Source of the DNA: CAWDVK01 sp963805715 | GTDB lineage: Bacteria > Actinomycetota > Actinomycetes > Streptosporangiales > Streptosporangiaceae | Length of the DNA: 64,000 nt | Assembly (NCBI GenBank): GCA_963805715.1 | Contig: CAWDVK010000004.1 | Coordinates: 1-64,000, forward strand | Reading direction: 5' to 3' | Shown: positions 36,138 through 44,571 of the stretch, one piece after another | Layout of the letters: each line of letters begins with the position of its first letter | How positions within the stretch are numbered: position 1 is the first letter of the stretch | Translations under genes and position numbers: made by a program | Notes under the pieces: model-generated | The model's database searches: none | Told to the model about the DNA's origin: nothing | The model's input: only the letters and a program-made list of their open reading frames with translations

Positions 36138-36188
36138 CGGTGTCTCCGGTCTGGAGCTGGCAGCCTGTCATGGCGCGATGGGCTGGCG

Positions 36189-36806
36189 CTAGATGATGCC
36201 GGTGCCGATGGCCACGCCCACGCCGATGAGGATCAGGCCGCCAATGAGCTCACCGCGCTGCCCGGCGCGCATTCCGATTCCCGCGCCCAGCTCCAGGCCG
36301 GCCAGCGACATCACGACGCTCACCGTGCCGATGACGGCGGCGGCAAGCAGGAGGCTGACATGGTAGGTGCCAAGCGCGAACCCGACCGCGAGATTGTCGA
36401 TGCTCAGCGCGATCCCGGTGACCAGCAGCCGGCCGAGTTGCGGCTGATCCGCAGCAGAGCCAGATGCCCCGGCAGCGTCGGCCCGCATGGCCTGGATGAG
36501 CGCGCACGCGCCGGTGGCGATCAGCAAGCCAGCGCCCGCCCAGTGCGCAGCGTGTCCGAGCGTGCCGGCCAGGCTGTGCCCGAGCGCCAGGCCCAGGACC
36601 GGCATGCCGGCTTCGAAGATCCCGAACACGATGCCGACCCGCACGCGGGTCCGGGCGTCCACACCCGCGACGCCGATACCGACCGCGGCGGCGAAGTTCG
36701 ACAGGCCCAGCGAGAGGGCAACCAGCACGAGCGCCAGCACCGGCCCACGGTACCCATCGCGCCTGGCCAGCGTGCTCCCGTGCCAGCCGTCGGCGAGCGC
36801 GGCCAC
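36189..36806 (-). CDS. mntP: MntP-like manganese efflux protein
   Basis: 205 residues, six hydrophobic segments in two repeats: LVALSLGLSNFAAAVGIGVAG and ITGIALSIDNLAVGFALG-type. The second carries the conserved Asp; in the first the usual Asp is Asn (SNF). The first approximately 22 residues look non-hydrophobic, so a later GTG may be the real start. MntP proteins export Mn(II). Forms a probable operon with the CDF gene downstream. No yybP-ykoY riboswitch was recognised upstream. Confidence 0.65.
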   Translation of the reverse strand: MAALADGWHGSTLARRDGYRGPVLALVLVALSLGLSNFAAAVGIGVAGVDARTRVRVGIVFGIFEAGMPVLGLALGHSLAGTLGHAAHWAGAGLLIATGACALIQAMRADAAGASGSAADQPQLGRLLVTGIALSIDNLAVGFALGTYHVSLLLAAAVIGTVSVVMSLAGLELGAGIGMRAGQRGELIGGLILIGVGVAIGTGII

Positions 36807-37266
36807 CCGCCCGATCGATCTGCACGAACCCGCGCGGCGAACGCTTACGCTTCGTGACAGTCGCCTCCCGCCTTGACGGCTGCCGCCGAACGGGTCCCGA
36901 TGGCCACCATGTTCACGGAGCTGTCGCTGCCGATCACAGGGTTCCGGTCACCGTCGTGTTCAAAATGTATGACGCCGCATGCTCATATTGAATGGCGGGC
37001 AACAGTCAGGTACCGGACGCGAACCTCACAATCGTCAACTTCTCTGCATCCGTTGGAATGCCTGACATTGAAGGTGCGCACGTGATCACGGTGATCCCCA
37101 GCCGGATGCCGAGCCGACGACCTAGCAGGGTTCGCTCTCGCCACTCCACAGACCTGGCGCGGCTCGCCAACCTTGGCTCTCCAGCGGGCATGCGGCCAAC
37201 GTGACGGGCGCAGAGCATGGCACAGCTCATGCCGTACATGAGGTGAGCGTGTTGGAGTCCTGAGCC
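36807..37266. other. Intergenic stretch
   Basis: About 460 bp between the MntP-like and TSUP copy 2 genes. Short frames occur on both strands but none has recognisable protein features. Presumably includes the promoter of the MntP-like gene. Confidence 0.4.
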
Positions 37267-38061
37267 TCAGCCAAGGCCCGACCACAGGTAGCGGGCACCG
37301 ATAGCGACCACCAGGACGCCCATCACCCGGCGGATGAGCGTGTCAGGGAGCCGCTGCTGGATTCGGGCACCGGTGTACGCGCCCGCCAGGCCGCCGATGC
37401 CCAGCGCGATTCCCGTTGGCCAGTCGGGGGCGACCGACCCGTGGTGATGGACCGAGAGGATCAGGAAGGTGATCACTCCTGCGGCCGAGGTCACGAAGGT
37501 GGACGCGAGCGCGGACGGGGCGACTTCCCGGGGTGGCTGTCCGGTGCCGATGAGGATGGGAGCCAGGATCGAGCCGCCGCCGATGCCGTAGATCCCGCCG
37601 ACGCAGCCCACCACCGCCGCGAGGAGGATCAGCACCGGCGGGGGAACGGCGCGTGCCGGCCGGGGTTCCGTTCCGGGCCGGGCCGGCCTGGTCAGCGCCA
37701 GCCAGGCGCCGAGCGGCAGCAAGACGGCCGCGACGACGAAATCGAAGACGCGGGCGCCGGGAAGCAGCTCGACCCGGATGACCGATCCGGCGATCACGCC
37801 GGGCAGCGTCCCGGAGATGAGGACCAGGGCGAGCCTGCCGCCGGTCTGCCCCTGCCGCCAGTACCGGTACAGCGCACCCGGAGTCGCGACCACGTTGTAG
37901 AGCAGGTTGGTCGGGGTAACTGCCGGGCTCGGCGTGCCCAGCACGCTGACCTGGAATGGCAGCAGCAGCACCGCCCCCGAGATCCCCGCGGGCGTGGCCA
38001 GTACCGCGATGGCGAACGCCGCCGCCAGGGCCACGACCTGCGTCCAGCCCGCACCCAGCAC
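37267..38061 (-). CDS. TSUP-family membrane permease (TauE/SafE type), copy 2
   Basis: 264 residues, the same length as copy 1 at 24860-25654 and about 80-85% identical by eye over its whole length, including GISGAVLLLPFQVSVLGTPS and GGIYGIGGGSILAPIL. The main difference is the central linker (RPARPGTEPRPARAVPP versus RPPEASDITGAVRVIPP). Opposite orientation to copy 1. Likely the same substrate. The pair may be an inverted duplication framing the arsenic/metal genes, or two separate acquisitions. Confidence 0.85.
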   Translation of the reverse strand: MLGAGWTQVVALAAAFAIAVLATPAGISGAVLLLPFQVSVLGTPSPAVTPTNLLYNVVATPGALYRYWRQGQTGGRLALVLISGTLPGVIAGSVIRVELLPGARVFDFVVAAVLLPLGAWLALTRPARPGTEPRPARAVPPPVLILLAAVVGCVGGIYGIGGGSILAPILIGTGQPPREVAPSALASTFVTSAAGVITFLILSVHHHGSVAPDWPTGIALGIGGLAGAYTGARIQQRLPDTLIRRVMGVLVVAIGARYLWSGLG

Positions 38062-38309
38062 CGAGTCACGGTAGCGACCTCCCTGGCCGGTGATGGGGCG
38101 ATGACCGACTAATTGCTGCGGGCAACTCCCGGTCGCCGGTCGCGGGCGATTCCCGCCGTCGCGATGAGTTTGGCGGCTGCGTTCCGTCAGGATGTCAGCG
38201 GGTCATGGTAACTGTGCCTGGCGGCGATCGCCAGGCCAGGCGTGATCATGCCGGGCCGGGCCGGGCCGGGGCGTGGCGTCGCGCCGGGCGGGACTGAGGG
38301 GAGCAGGGC

Positions 38310-39425
38310 ATGAGCGGTGTACGGGTGCTGGCGGGCACGCGCAAGGGCGCGTTCGTCCTGACCTCGGACGGCACGCGGAAGCGGTGGGAGGTCAGCGGCC
38401 CGCACTTCGCAGGCTGGGAGATCTACCACGTGAAAGGCTCGCCGGCCGACCCCGACCGGCTGTACGCGTCGCAGTCCAGCGGCTGGTCCGGGCAGGTGAT
38501 CCAGCGATCCGACGACGGCGGCGCGACCTGGGCGCCGGTGGGCAACCAGTTCGCCTACGACGGGACGCCCGGCACCCATCAGTGGTACGACGGGACGCCG
38601 CACCCGTGGGAGTTCGCGCGGGTCTGGCACCTGGAGCCGTCGCTGGACGACCCGGACACGGTGTACGCCGGGGTCGAGGACGCCGGGCTGTTCCGCTCCG
38701 GTGACGGCGGGCAGAACTGGCAGGAGCTGCCCAACCTCCGCGGCCACAAATCCGGCCCGTCGTGGCAGCCGGGCGCGGGCGGGATGTGCCTGCACACGAT
38801 CCTGCTGGACCCCGTGCAGCAGGGCAGGATGTTCGCCGCGATCTCGGCGGCCGGAGCGTTCCGCTCCGATGACGCGGGCCAGAGCTGGCGGCCGATCAAC
38901 CGCGGGCTCCAGTCCGAGGGCATCCCCGACCCGGACGCGGAAGTCGGGCACTGCGTGCACCGGCTGGCGATGCACCCGTCCCGGCCGGGCGTGCTGTTCA
39001 TGCAGAAGCACTGGGACGTGATGCGCAGCGACAACGGCGGCGAGTCCTGGCGGGAGATCTCCGGGAACCTGCCGTCTGACTTCGGCTTCCCCATCGACGT
39101 GCACGCCCACGAGCCGGACACGATCTACGTGGTCCCGATCACCAGCGACGCCGAGCACTTCCCGCCCGAGGGGAAACTGCGGGTCTACCGCAGCCGTACC
39201 GGCGGCGATGACTGGGAGCCGCTGACCACGGGCCTGCCGCAGGAGAACTGCTATGTCAACGTGCTGCGCGACGCGATGGCCGTGGACTCGCTGGATTCCT
39301 GCGGGGTGTACTTCGGCACCACCGGCGGCCAGGTCTATGCCTCGGCGGACTCCGGGGACAGCTGGGAGCCGATCGTCCGCGATCTGCCGGCCGTGCTGTC
39401 GGTCGAGGTCCAGACGCTGCCATGA
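38310..39425 (+). CDS. BNR/sialidase-like beta-propeller protein
   Basis: 371 residues without a signal peptide. Repeated BNR/Asp-box motifs: RSDDGGATWAP, RSGDGGQNWQE, RSDDAGQSWRP, RSDNGGESWRE, RSRTGGDDWEP and SADSGDSWEP, about six blades. Annotated in relatives as exo-alpha-sialidase or YVTN/BNR repeat protein, but sialidase catalytic residues cannot be assigned, so an enzymatic role is uncertain. Its end overlaps the start of a MoaD/ThiS-like gene (ATGA), meaning tight co-expression. The recurring pairing suggests a joint, undescribed job in the cytoplasm. Confidence 0.75.
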   Translation: MSGVRVLAGTRKGAFVLTSDGTRKRWEVSGPHFAGWEIYHVKGSPADPDRLYASQSSGWSGQVIQRSDDGGATWAPVGNQFAYDGTPGTHQWYDGTPHPWEFARVWHLEPSLDDPDTVYAGVEDAGLFRSGDGGQNWQELPNLRGHKSGPSWQPGAGGMCLHTILLDPVQQGRMFAAISAAGAFRSDDAGQSWRPINRGLQSEGIPDPDAEVGHCVHRLAMHPSRPGVLFMQKHWDVMRSDNGGESWREISGNLPSDFGFPIDVHAHEPDTIYVVPITSDAEHFPPEGKLRVYRSRTGGDDWEPLTTGLPQENCYVNVLRDAMAVDSLDSCGVYFGTTGGQVYASADSGDSWEPIVRDLPAVLSVEVQTLP

Positions 39426-39718
39426 TCCGGGTCGTGCTCCCCGCGCACCTGCGGACCCTCGCCCGCATTGATGGCGAGGTGCGCCTCGATATCACCGGGC
39501 CGGTCACCCAGCGGTCGGTGCTGGACGCGCTGGAGGCCCGCTGCCCGATGCTGCGCGGGACCATCCGCGGTCATGACGGCGGCCCCCGACGCGCCTTCAT
39601 CCGGTTCTTCGCCTGCGAGCAGGACCTGTCCCACGACCCGCCCGACGACCCGCTGCCCGATGCGGTCGCCGCCGGGACAGAGCCCTATCTCGTCGTCGGC
39701 GCCATGGCAGGCGGATAA
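39422..39718 (+). CDS. MoaD/ThiS-family small protein ending in GG
   Basis: 98 residues, start overlapping the propeller gene by 4 bp. A beta-grasp pattern (IRVVLPAHLRTLARIDGEVRL, SVLDALEARCPMLRG, FIRFFACEQDLSHDPP) ends in the exposed di-glycine (GAMAGG) that is adenylated and thiocarboxylated in sulfur carriers. An insertion rich in Asp/Pro before the tail is unlike classic MoaD. A truncated moaA lies 83 bp downstream, hinting at a lost molybdopterin link, but pairing with a BNR propeller suggests another function. Confidence 0.72.
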   Translation: MIRVVLPAHLRTLARIDGEVRLDITGPVTQRSVLDALEARCPMLRGTIRGHDGGPRRAFIRFFACEQDLSHDPPDDPLPDAVAAGTEPYLVVGAMAGG

Positions 39719-39801
39719 GAGCACTGGTCAGCCAGGCAGCCTCGCCACGTACGCTGACAGGCATAGCCCAACAGGATGGCCGGGACTGAGGAGGTGACCT
39801 C

Positions 39802-39990
39802 GTGCTAGCGGACTCCTTCGGGCGGATCGCTACTGATCTGCGGGTCTCGGTGACCGACCGGTGCAACCTGCGGTGTACCTACTGCATGCCCGCCGAAGGC
39901 CTGGACTGGCTGCCCGGCCCGGCTCTGCTCACTGACGACGAGGTATCCCGGCTGATCTCAGTCGCGGTCCGGCGGCTGGGCCCGGCTGGC
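39802..39990 (+). pseudogene. moaA: Truncated moaA (GTP 3',8-cyclase N-terminus)
   Basis: GTG start; reads MLADSFGRIATDLRVSVTDR and the radical-SAM cluster motif CNLRCTYCMPAEGLDWLPG, typical MoaA. After VAVRRLGPAG (about residue 62 of about 330) the sequence turns into unrelated repeated DNA and the 3' end of chrA. The rest of the enzyme is missing, so it is inactive. Confidence 0.85.
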
Positions 39991-40073
39991 GTGATTAATG
40001 CGGTGGGTGTCGCCCCGATCGCGGCAAGGATCGTGATTAATGCGGTAGTGCCGCCCCGAGTGCGGCAAGGATG
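39990..40073. repeat. Imperfect tandem repeat at the moaA/chrA junction
   Basis: Two copies of about 41 bp, each with GTGATTAATGCGGT, then GCCCCGA and GCGGCAAGGAT. The second copy covers the last codons of chrA on the minus strand. It marks the breakpoint where moaA was cut. Confidence 0.65.
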
Positions 40074-41233
40074 ATGCCTGCGCCTGCGGCGCACAGCAGG
40101 GTGAGGACGACGCTGCGTTTCAGTGCCAGGAGGAGGATGGCGGCGGCGCCGAGGATGGCGTATTGCCAGGGCTGGGTGAGGGTGCGGGCGAGCGGGATGG
40201 CTGAGCCGAGGATCGCGCCGATGGCGGCGGGTCCGGCGCCGTTGAGGAAGGCGCGGGCGGTCTGGTTGCTGCGGAGCCGGTCGAAGTGGCGGGCTCCGAG
40301 CAGGATGAACGTGAAGGACGGGCTGAAGGCGATGAGGGCGGCGATGATGCCGCCGAGTAGCCCGGCGGCGGCGTAGCCGACGACGGCGACGGTCTGCACG
40401 ACCGGGCCGGGGGTGATCTGGCCGAGCGCGACGGCGTTGAGGAACTGGCCGCCGGTCATCCAGTGGTAGTGGCTGACGGCGTCGGCCTGCATGAGCGGGA
40501 TGATGACGAATCCGCCGCCATAGGACAGGGCTCCGACCTTGAATGCCACCCAGATGAGCGACGCGAGACCGCCGGCGGCGATGGCGCCGCCGGCGGCCAG
40601 CGAGATGGGGGCGACTGCCGCGGGACGGCCGGCGTGGTGCGGAATCCGCGGGGCGAGCTCGATCGCGCCGCAGCCGAGCAGGACGAGGACGAGCCACGGC
40701 CCGAGAGTGGCGGCGGAAATAACGCCAGCGGCGAGATAGCTGATCCAGCGCAGCTGCCGGGCGCGGCCGCTGGCATGGGCGGCGCGCCAGCTGGCCGGCA
40801 TCAGGCCAGTTGCGGCGTGGACGGCCACCGCAGCGACCGCAGCTCCGGCTCCGGCCCCGGCGGCGAGGACCCACCGGGGCGGCGAGCTGCTGAGGAACAA
40901 AGCGGAGAGCGCGAGGATGAGGATCAGGCCGGGGACGATGAACGCGGCCCCGCCGACGATCGCGCCGAGCCGCCCGCGCAGGCGCCAGGCGCAGAAGATT
41001 GCCAGCTGGGTGGAGGCTGGCCCGGGCAGCAGGTTGCAGGCGGCGACAGCGTCCTCGAACTCGACTGGCTCAAGCCACTGCTCCCGCTCGACGCACAGGT
41101 CACGGAGCATCTTGATGTGGGTCGGCGGGCCGCCGAAGCCGATACACCCGATCCGGCCCCATTCGCGCAGGATCGTCAGCAGAGAGGTAGGCCGCGCGGC
41201 ATCCGCGTCAGCGGGCTGACCTGGCAGCGTCAT
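40037..41233 (-). CDS. chrA: Chromate transporter ChrA
   Basis: 398 residues with two homologous halves (long ChrA type). Signatures are GCIGFGGPPTHIKMLRD and AACNLLPGPASTQLAIFCAWRL in the first half, and KVGALSYGGGFVIIPLMQAD and ALGQITPGPVVQTVAVVGY in the second. Ten or more hydrophobic segments. Exports chromate from the cytoplasm. The ATG overlaps the arsC stop (ATGA), so it lies in an arsR-arsC-chrA operon. The end of the gene coincides with a tandem repeat that has destroyed the neighbouring moaA. Confidence 0.93.
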   Translation of the reverse strand: MTLPGQPADADAARPTSLLTILREWGRIGCIGFGGPPTHIKMLRDLCVEREQWLEPVEFEDAVAACNLLPGPASTQLAIFCAWRLRGRLGAIVGGAAFIVPGLILILALSALFLSSSPPRWVLAAGAGAGAAVAAVAVHAATGLMPASWRAAHASGRARQLRWISYLAAGVISAATLGPWLVLVLLGCGAIELAPRIPHHAGRPAAVAPISLAAGGAIAAGGLASLIWVAFKVGALSYGGGFVIIPLMQADAVSHYHWMTGGQFLNAVALGQITPGPVVQTVAVVGYAAAGLLGGIIAALIAFSPSFTFILLGARHFDRLRSNQTARAFLNGAGPAAIGAILGSAIPLARTLTQPWQYAILGAAAILLLALKRSVVLTLLCAAGAGIILAALGAALPH

Positions 41234-41688
41234 CCGGCTGCCGGCGTGAACAGCTCGACCGGGTTGCCCGCCGGGTCCTCCAGCACAATGCGCTGGATCA
41301 GGAAGCCAATGCGCGCATGCAGGTCAGCGGCGGTGCGCTGGAACGCTGGGTAACTTGCCGGGCCGCTGCCTGCGGCGCCAGGGTCCGGGATGCTCCAGTG
41401 GATCGGCTCGGGGCCGCCCGGGAACTCCGGGCAGATCTCCCGGACCCGGTCGCACAGAGTGATCACGTAGTCGAAACGCTGCGCGCTGAACTCGCTCAGG
41501 TGCTTGCTGCGCCGCCCGCTCAGGTCGATGCCGTATTCGCGCATCACCCGCACCGCGTCCGGGTGCAGGTCCTTTGGGTGGCTGCCGGCGCTCACGACCC
41601 GGGCCCGGTCGCCGGCGGCCTGCTGGAACAGGGCCTCGGCGATCTGGGAGCGAGAGCTGTTGCCGGTGCACAGGAACAGGACCCGCAC
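41230..41688 (-). CDS. arsC: Arsenate reductase, low-molecular-weight phosphatase type
   Basis: 152 residues from the GTG at 41688; the frame is open upstream to 41793. The P-loop LFLCTGNSSRSQIAEAL gives CX5R. DPKDL-like and ITLCDRVREICPEF carry the other cysteines used in thiol relay, and PDPGAA holds the general acid Asp. It reduces arsenate to arsenite. The final residues (IVLEDPAGNPVELFTPA) look like the end of a VOC domain, an unusual tail. It overlaps the arsR frame by about 97 bp. In relatives ArsR and ArsC are one fused protein, so a frameshift in a fusion is possible. Confidence 0.85.
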   Translation of the reverse strand: MRVLFLCTGNSSRSQIAEALFQQAAGDRARVVSAGSHPKDLHPDAVRVMREYGIDLSGRRSKHLSEFSAQRFDYVITLCDRVREICPEFPGGPEPIHWSIPDPGAAGSGPASYPAFQRTAADLHARIGFLIQRIVLEDPAGNPVELFTPAAG

Positions 41689-42047
41689 CGGAGTCCCGGA
41701 ACGGCGCTGGCCGGCTCTCGGGCCGGCGGGAGTGACGCGGGCAGCAGGCCCGGCTGCAGCGCGTCGGCGGTCGCGGCGAGCAGCTGGCCGCACCGGGCTA
41801 GCTCGACCCGGTAATAGGCATCGCGTCGGTCCGCTGAGCTGCGGTGCATTGACACCAGCCCGCCAGCGCGCAGCCGTCCCAGATGGTAGGAGACCGCGTT
41901 CTGCGCCTCGCCGACCAGAGCGGTCAGCTCATGCACCCGTTGGTCGCTGCGCGCCAGTTCGCTGAGCAGCCGCCAGCGCAGCGGATTGCCAGCCAGCCGC
42001 AGGAACACCGGCGGCTGCACCTCCGCATGGACCGATTCCGCACCCAC
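41592..42047 (-). CDS. arsR: ArsR-family repressor, possibly the N-terminal half of an ArsR-ArsC fusion
   Basis: 151 residues as it stands. Winged helix: FLRLAGNPLRWRLLSELARS, recognition region VGEAQNAVSYHLGRLRAGG, wing SADRRDAYYRVELARCG. The last 45 residues (after ASLPPAREPASAVP) are translated in an alternative frame over the arsC P-loop DNA and do not look like a domain. In relatives this HTH is joined directly to the ArsC phosphatase domain. The true end is therefore either here, with arsC reinitiating at GTG 41688, or a one-base shift has split a fusion. Preceded by a perfect operator. Confidence 0.8.
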   Translation of the reverse strand: MGAESVHAEVQPPVFLRLAGNPLRWRLLSELARSDQRVHELTALVGEAQNAVSYHLGRLRAGGLVSMHRSSADRRDAYYRVELARCGQLLAATADALQPGLLPASLPPAREPASAVPGLRCGSCSCAPATALAPRSPRPCSSRPPATGPGS

Positions 42048-42058
42048 GCCGCCGACAC

Positions 42059-42080
42059 TACATCAAAACAATTTGATGTA
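42059..42080. promoter_or_regulatory. ArsR operator of the arsR-arsC-chrA operon
   Basis: TACATCAAA-ACAA-TTTGATGTA: perfect 9-bp arms containing the classic ATCAA/TTGAT ArsR/SmtB half sites, starting 12 bp upstream of the arsR start. Different in sequence from the operators in the 27-30 kb region, so regulation is separate. Confidence 0.75.
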
Positions 42081-42811
42081 TTCCCTCATCTGCCGTACCT
42101 GGTTGTTGATCTTGCAGCCAGCGCATCTCGCTGCCTGCTGCCACGCTGTCCTCAGCGAGTTTCAACCCAACACACCGAGGCATTACTAATGATCATGGCC
42201 CATCAAGATCATGATCGGTGTATCCGTGCAGCAGGGGCGATCAGGCTGGGCCAGAGATGGCCTGGGTCATCACAATCTCGCCAGGTCATCATGGCTCTCC
42301 GGCGGTGCCGGGGGCAGCGGGCGGAATCAGCCCGCTGCGCAGCGCGGCGTGCCGCTGCCATACCGCGATACTCAGGTGATCGGGCGCGAGGACCGGCCAG
42401 GCGTCGTCCTCCCCGTGATGCATGAGCTGCGCAATGTGGCCGGCCGCGTCGCAGCGGATGATCTTGTCCATGCTCGTCAGGCCTATCGCTCAGTTTTCGC
42501 CGCACTGCGCGCGCCAGTTGGTGGTGGCGGCAGCGGGTCGGGTGCAGCCGTCGGCGCGGCCTGCTCGTTATCCGGGCAGGTCCACGTGAATGTCACGTGG
42601 TCGTGCGCCCGCCGGTCCTCTCGCCGCGTTCAGGCGGCGAACTCGAATGCGGCCTCGGGGATGGCGACGCCGCTCTTAAGTAAGTCAGCATGAAACGGCC
42701 GGCTCCGGTTTCTGCCGGTAGCACTTGGCTTGTGTCGTGGGTCGTCCGACGCTAGTAGGTGCTGAACCAAAAGCGGTGGACGGAGCCACAGGCAGAAGGG
42801 AGCCGACCGTC
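42081..42811. other. Gene-poor stretch with one small candidate frame
   Basis: About 730 bp. A minus-strand frame at 42471-42289 (60 residues, beginning MDKIIRCDAAGHIAQLMHHG, then LSIAVWQRHAALRSG) has protein-like composition, but no family is recognised and it may be a fragment. The rest shows no gene. Confidence 0.35.
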
Positions 42812-42889
42812 ATGACCAGTGTGCCATCGGCAGCGGAGGTGATCCATCTGGGGATGGACACTTCCGTGAACGAGATCGTGGCCGGGCAG
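42812..42889 (+). pseudogene. IS110-family transposase N-terminal fragment
   Basis: The frame MTSVPSAAEVIHLGMDTSVN followed by EIVAG matches the RuvC-like first strand (GMDTS) of IS110-type DEDD transposases. It breaks off after about 25 residues. A short insertion remnant next to the integrase. Confidence 0.65.
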
Positions 42890-43095
42890 CAGCGATCCCG
42901 TGAACCAGGACACAACGGCATCAACCGGGGTGGCAGTGCCACCTGATGAGGTACAAAAGCTTGACAGGCCGTTTCATATGAGCATTCACGTCCTGCCCGG
43001 CGCGTCGGCTGTGGGGCGGCTTCCCTTGGCCTACCAGGCGAGTATGCGCCCCAGCGCCGTCAGATCGCAGCTTCCCGATCGGCGGCACGCTCGAC

Positions 43096-44205
43096 TTGCG
43101 GCGCCGGGCGCATTTCAGGCTGCTGCGCAAGGACCTCAACCAGGGCGATTACACGGTCCCGCTTGATCAGACCGAGGCTCATGCGCTGGCGTGGCTGGAG
43201 AAGGCCTCGCGCCCGGTCAGTGCGCTGCGGGACGAGTCCGTGGTATGCGATGTCCTGGACGCCCTAGCCGTCAACCTCGACGGCACGCGTGCGGCGCCTG
43301 AGTATTTCTCCCGGCGTCGGCGGGTCATGCATCGGGTCCTCGGCTACGCCGTCCGGAAGAAGCGCCTGGACAGCAACCCAGTCAGCACGAGCAACCTCCC
43401 GCAGAGCTGGACCGCTCCCGAGGTCCCGGACGACGCCATTGACCCCCGCAGCGTGGGCTCACCCGCCCTGATTGCCTCGATGCTCGTGGCGTGCAGCTAC
43501 GTGGGCCGGAATCAGGGGCCGCGGTTTGTGGCCTTCTTCGGCTGCATGTACTACGCGATGATGCGGCCATCCGAAGTTGCCGCTCTCACCTCCGACGGGT
43601 GCTACCTGCCCGACAGTGGCTGGGGGCACCTGACCTTTGCAGACTCCAGCCCGGCCGCGGGCAGGGCCTACACCGACGATCGCTTAGTGCACGAGCACCG
43701 GGGGCTGAAAGGCCGCAACAAGGGACGGCCCAACACCGACGCCCGCGGACGGAGGCCCACCCGCCGCGTGCCCATCCCGCCCGAACTAGTGGCACTGTTG
43801 CGCGAGCACATCACCCGGTTCGGTCCCGGGCCCGGCGGGCGCCTGTTCCGCAGCGAGAACGGCTATCCCATCCAGCCCTCGACCTGGTGGCGCGTCTGGC
43901 AAAAGACTCGGGCCTTCTCGTTTACTCCCGCTCAGGCGGCGACCCCACTGCTGAGTCGTCCTTATGACTTGCGTCATTCCGGGGTCACCTGGCGGCTGAA
44001 CTCCGGCGTCCCGCCAACCGAGGTAGCCGCATGGGCCGGTCACAGCGTCGAGGTCCTGATGCGCACCTACGCCAAATGCATGACCGGCATGGAAGAGATA
44101 TGGATCACCCGCATGAACCAGGCCCTACGTCTGGAAGTCCCCTCTGGCAGAGAGGAGCAAGGTGAAGGCCCTGAACGAGATCATGGAATTCGACCGCGGG
44201 ACTGA
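43096..44205 (+). CDS. int: Tyrosine integrase, N-terminally truncated
   Basis: 369 residues from a TTG. The C-terminal catalytic domain is complete: MMRPSEV with the first Arg, RPYDLRHSGVTW with the second, AWAGHSVEV with the box-II His and MRTYAKCM with the nucleophilic Tyr. The core-binding segment ALAWLEKASRPVSAL ... RRRRVMHRVLGYAVRKKRL is present. The first 100-150 residues usual for this actinobacterial integrase family are missing or replaced by unrelated DNA. It is the best candidate for the enzyme that inserted the island at tRNA-Arg 3.6 kb away, now probably inactive. Confidence 0.8.
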   Translation: MRRRAHFRLLRKDLNQGDYTVPLDQTEAHALAWLEKASRPVSALRDESVVCDVLDALAVNLDGTRAAPEYFSRRRRVMHRVLGYAVRKKRLDSNPVSTSNLPQSWTAPEVPDDAIDPRSVGSPALIASMLVACSYVGRNQGPRFVAFFGCMYYAMMRPSEVAALTSDGCYLPDSGWGHLTFADSSPAAGRAYTDDRLVHEHRGLKGRNKGRPNTDARGRRPTRRVPIPPELVALLREHITRFGPGPGGRLFRSENGYPIQPSTWWRVWQKTRAFSFTPAQAATPLLSRPYDLRHSGVTWRLNSGVPPTEVAAWAGHSVEVLMRTYAKCMTGMEEIWITRMNQALRLEVPSGREEQGEGPERDHGIRPRD

Positions 44206-44571
44206 TCTTGTCCCTGCACTGGCCGTAATGCTCAGCGTCCGTCTGCTGGCACACGCTATTCGGCTCCGTCTGAGAGTGGCCGGCCTCCTCGGCAGATGTG
44301 GTGTAAGTCATGGGTCCAGCCGCACCGCGTCAACGCCGGGCAGTTGCTCCAAAGCTCAGCAGGACGTTGGCCGGCTCAGTCACCCTGGTTCTGGCCGTGA
44401 TTCATGTGGTGACTATAGTGTTCTTGCATGAAGATGAATTAATTCGTAACTTTGTGCTACAGAGGCTGTGCGGAAAGTTCTTGATCAAGACTGACAACTA
44501 GCAAGCTGACAGGCTGAAGGCGCGATAGGCATCTGCGAGATGCGGCGCTCACCAGCCCAAGTGATGCGACG
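44206..44571. other. Intergenic stretch
   Basis: About 365 bp, somewhat AT-richer than its surroundings towards 44400-44500. No convincing gene. Confidence 0.4.

Noticed and set aside
36807..36990. yybP-ykoY (Mn) riboswitch upstream of the MntP-like gene
   Set aside because: The conserved motifs of that riboswitch could not be found by eye.
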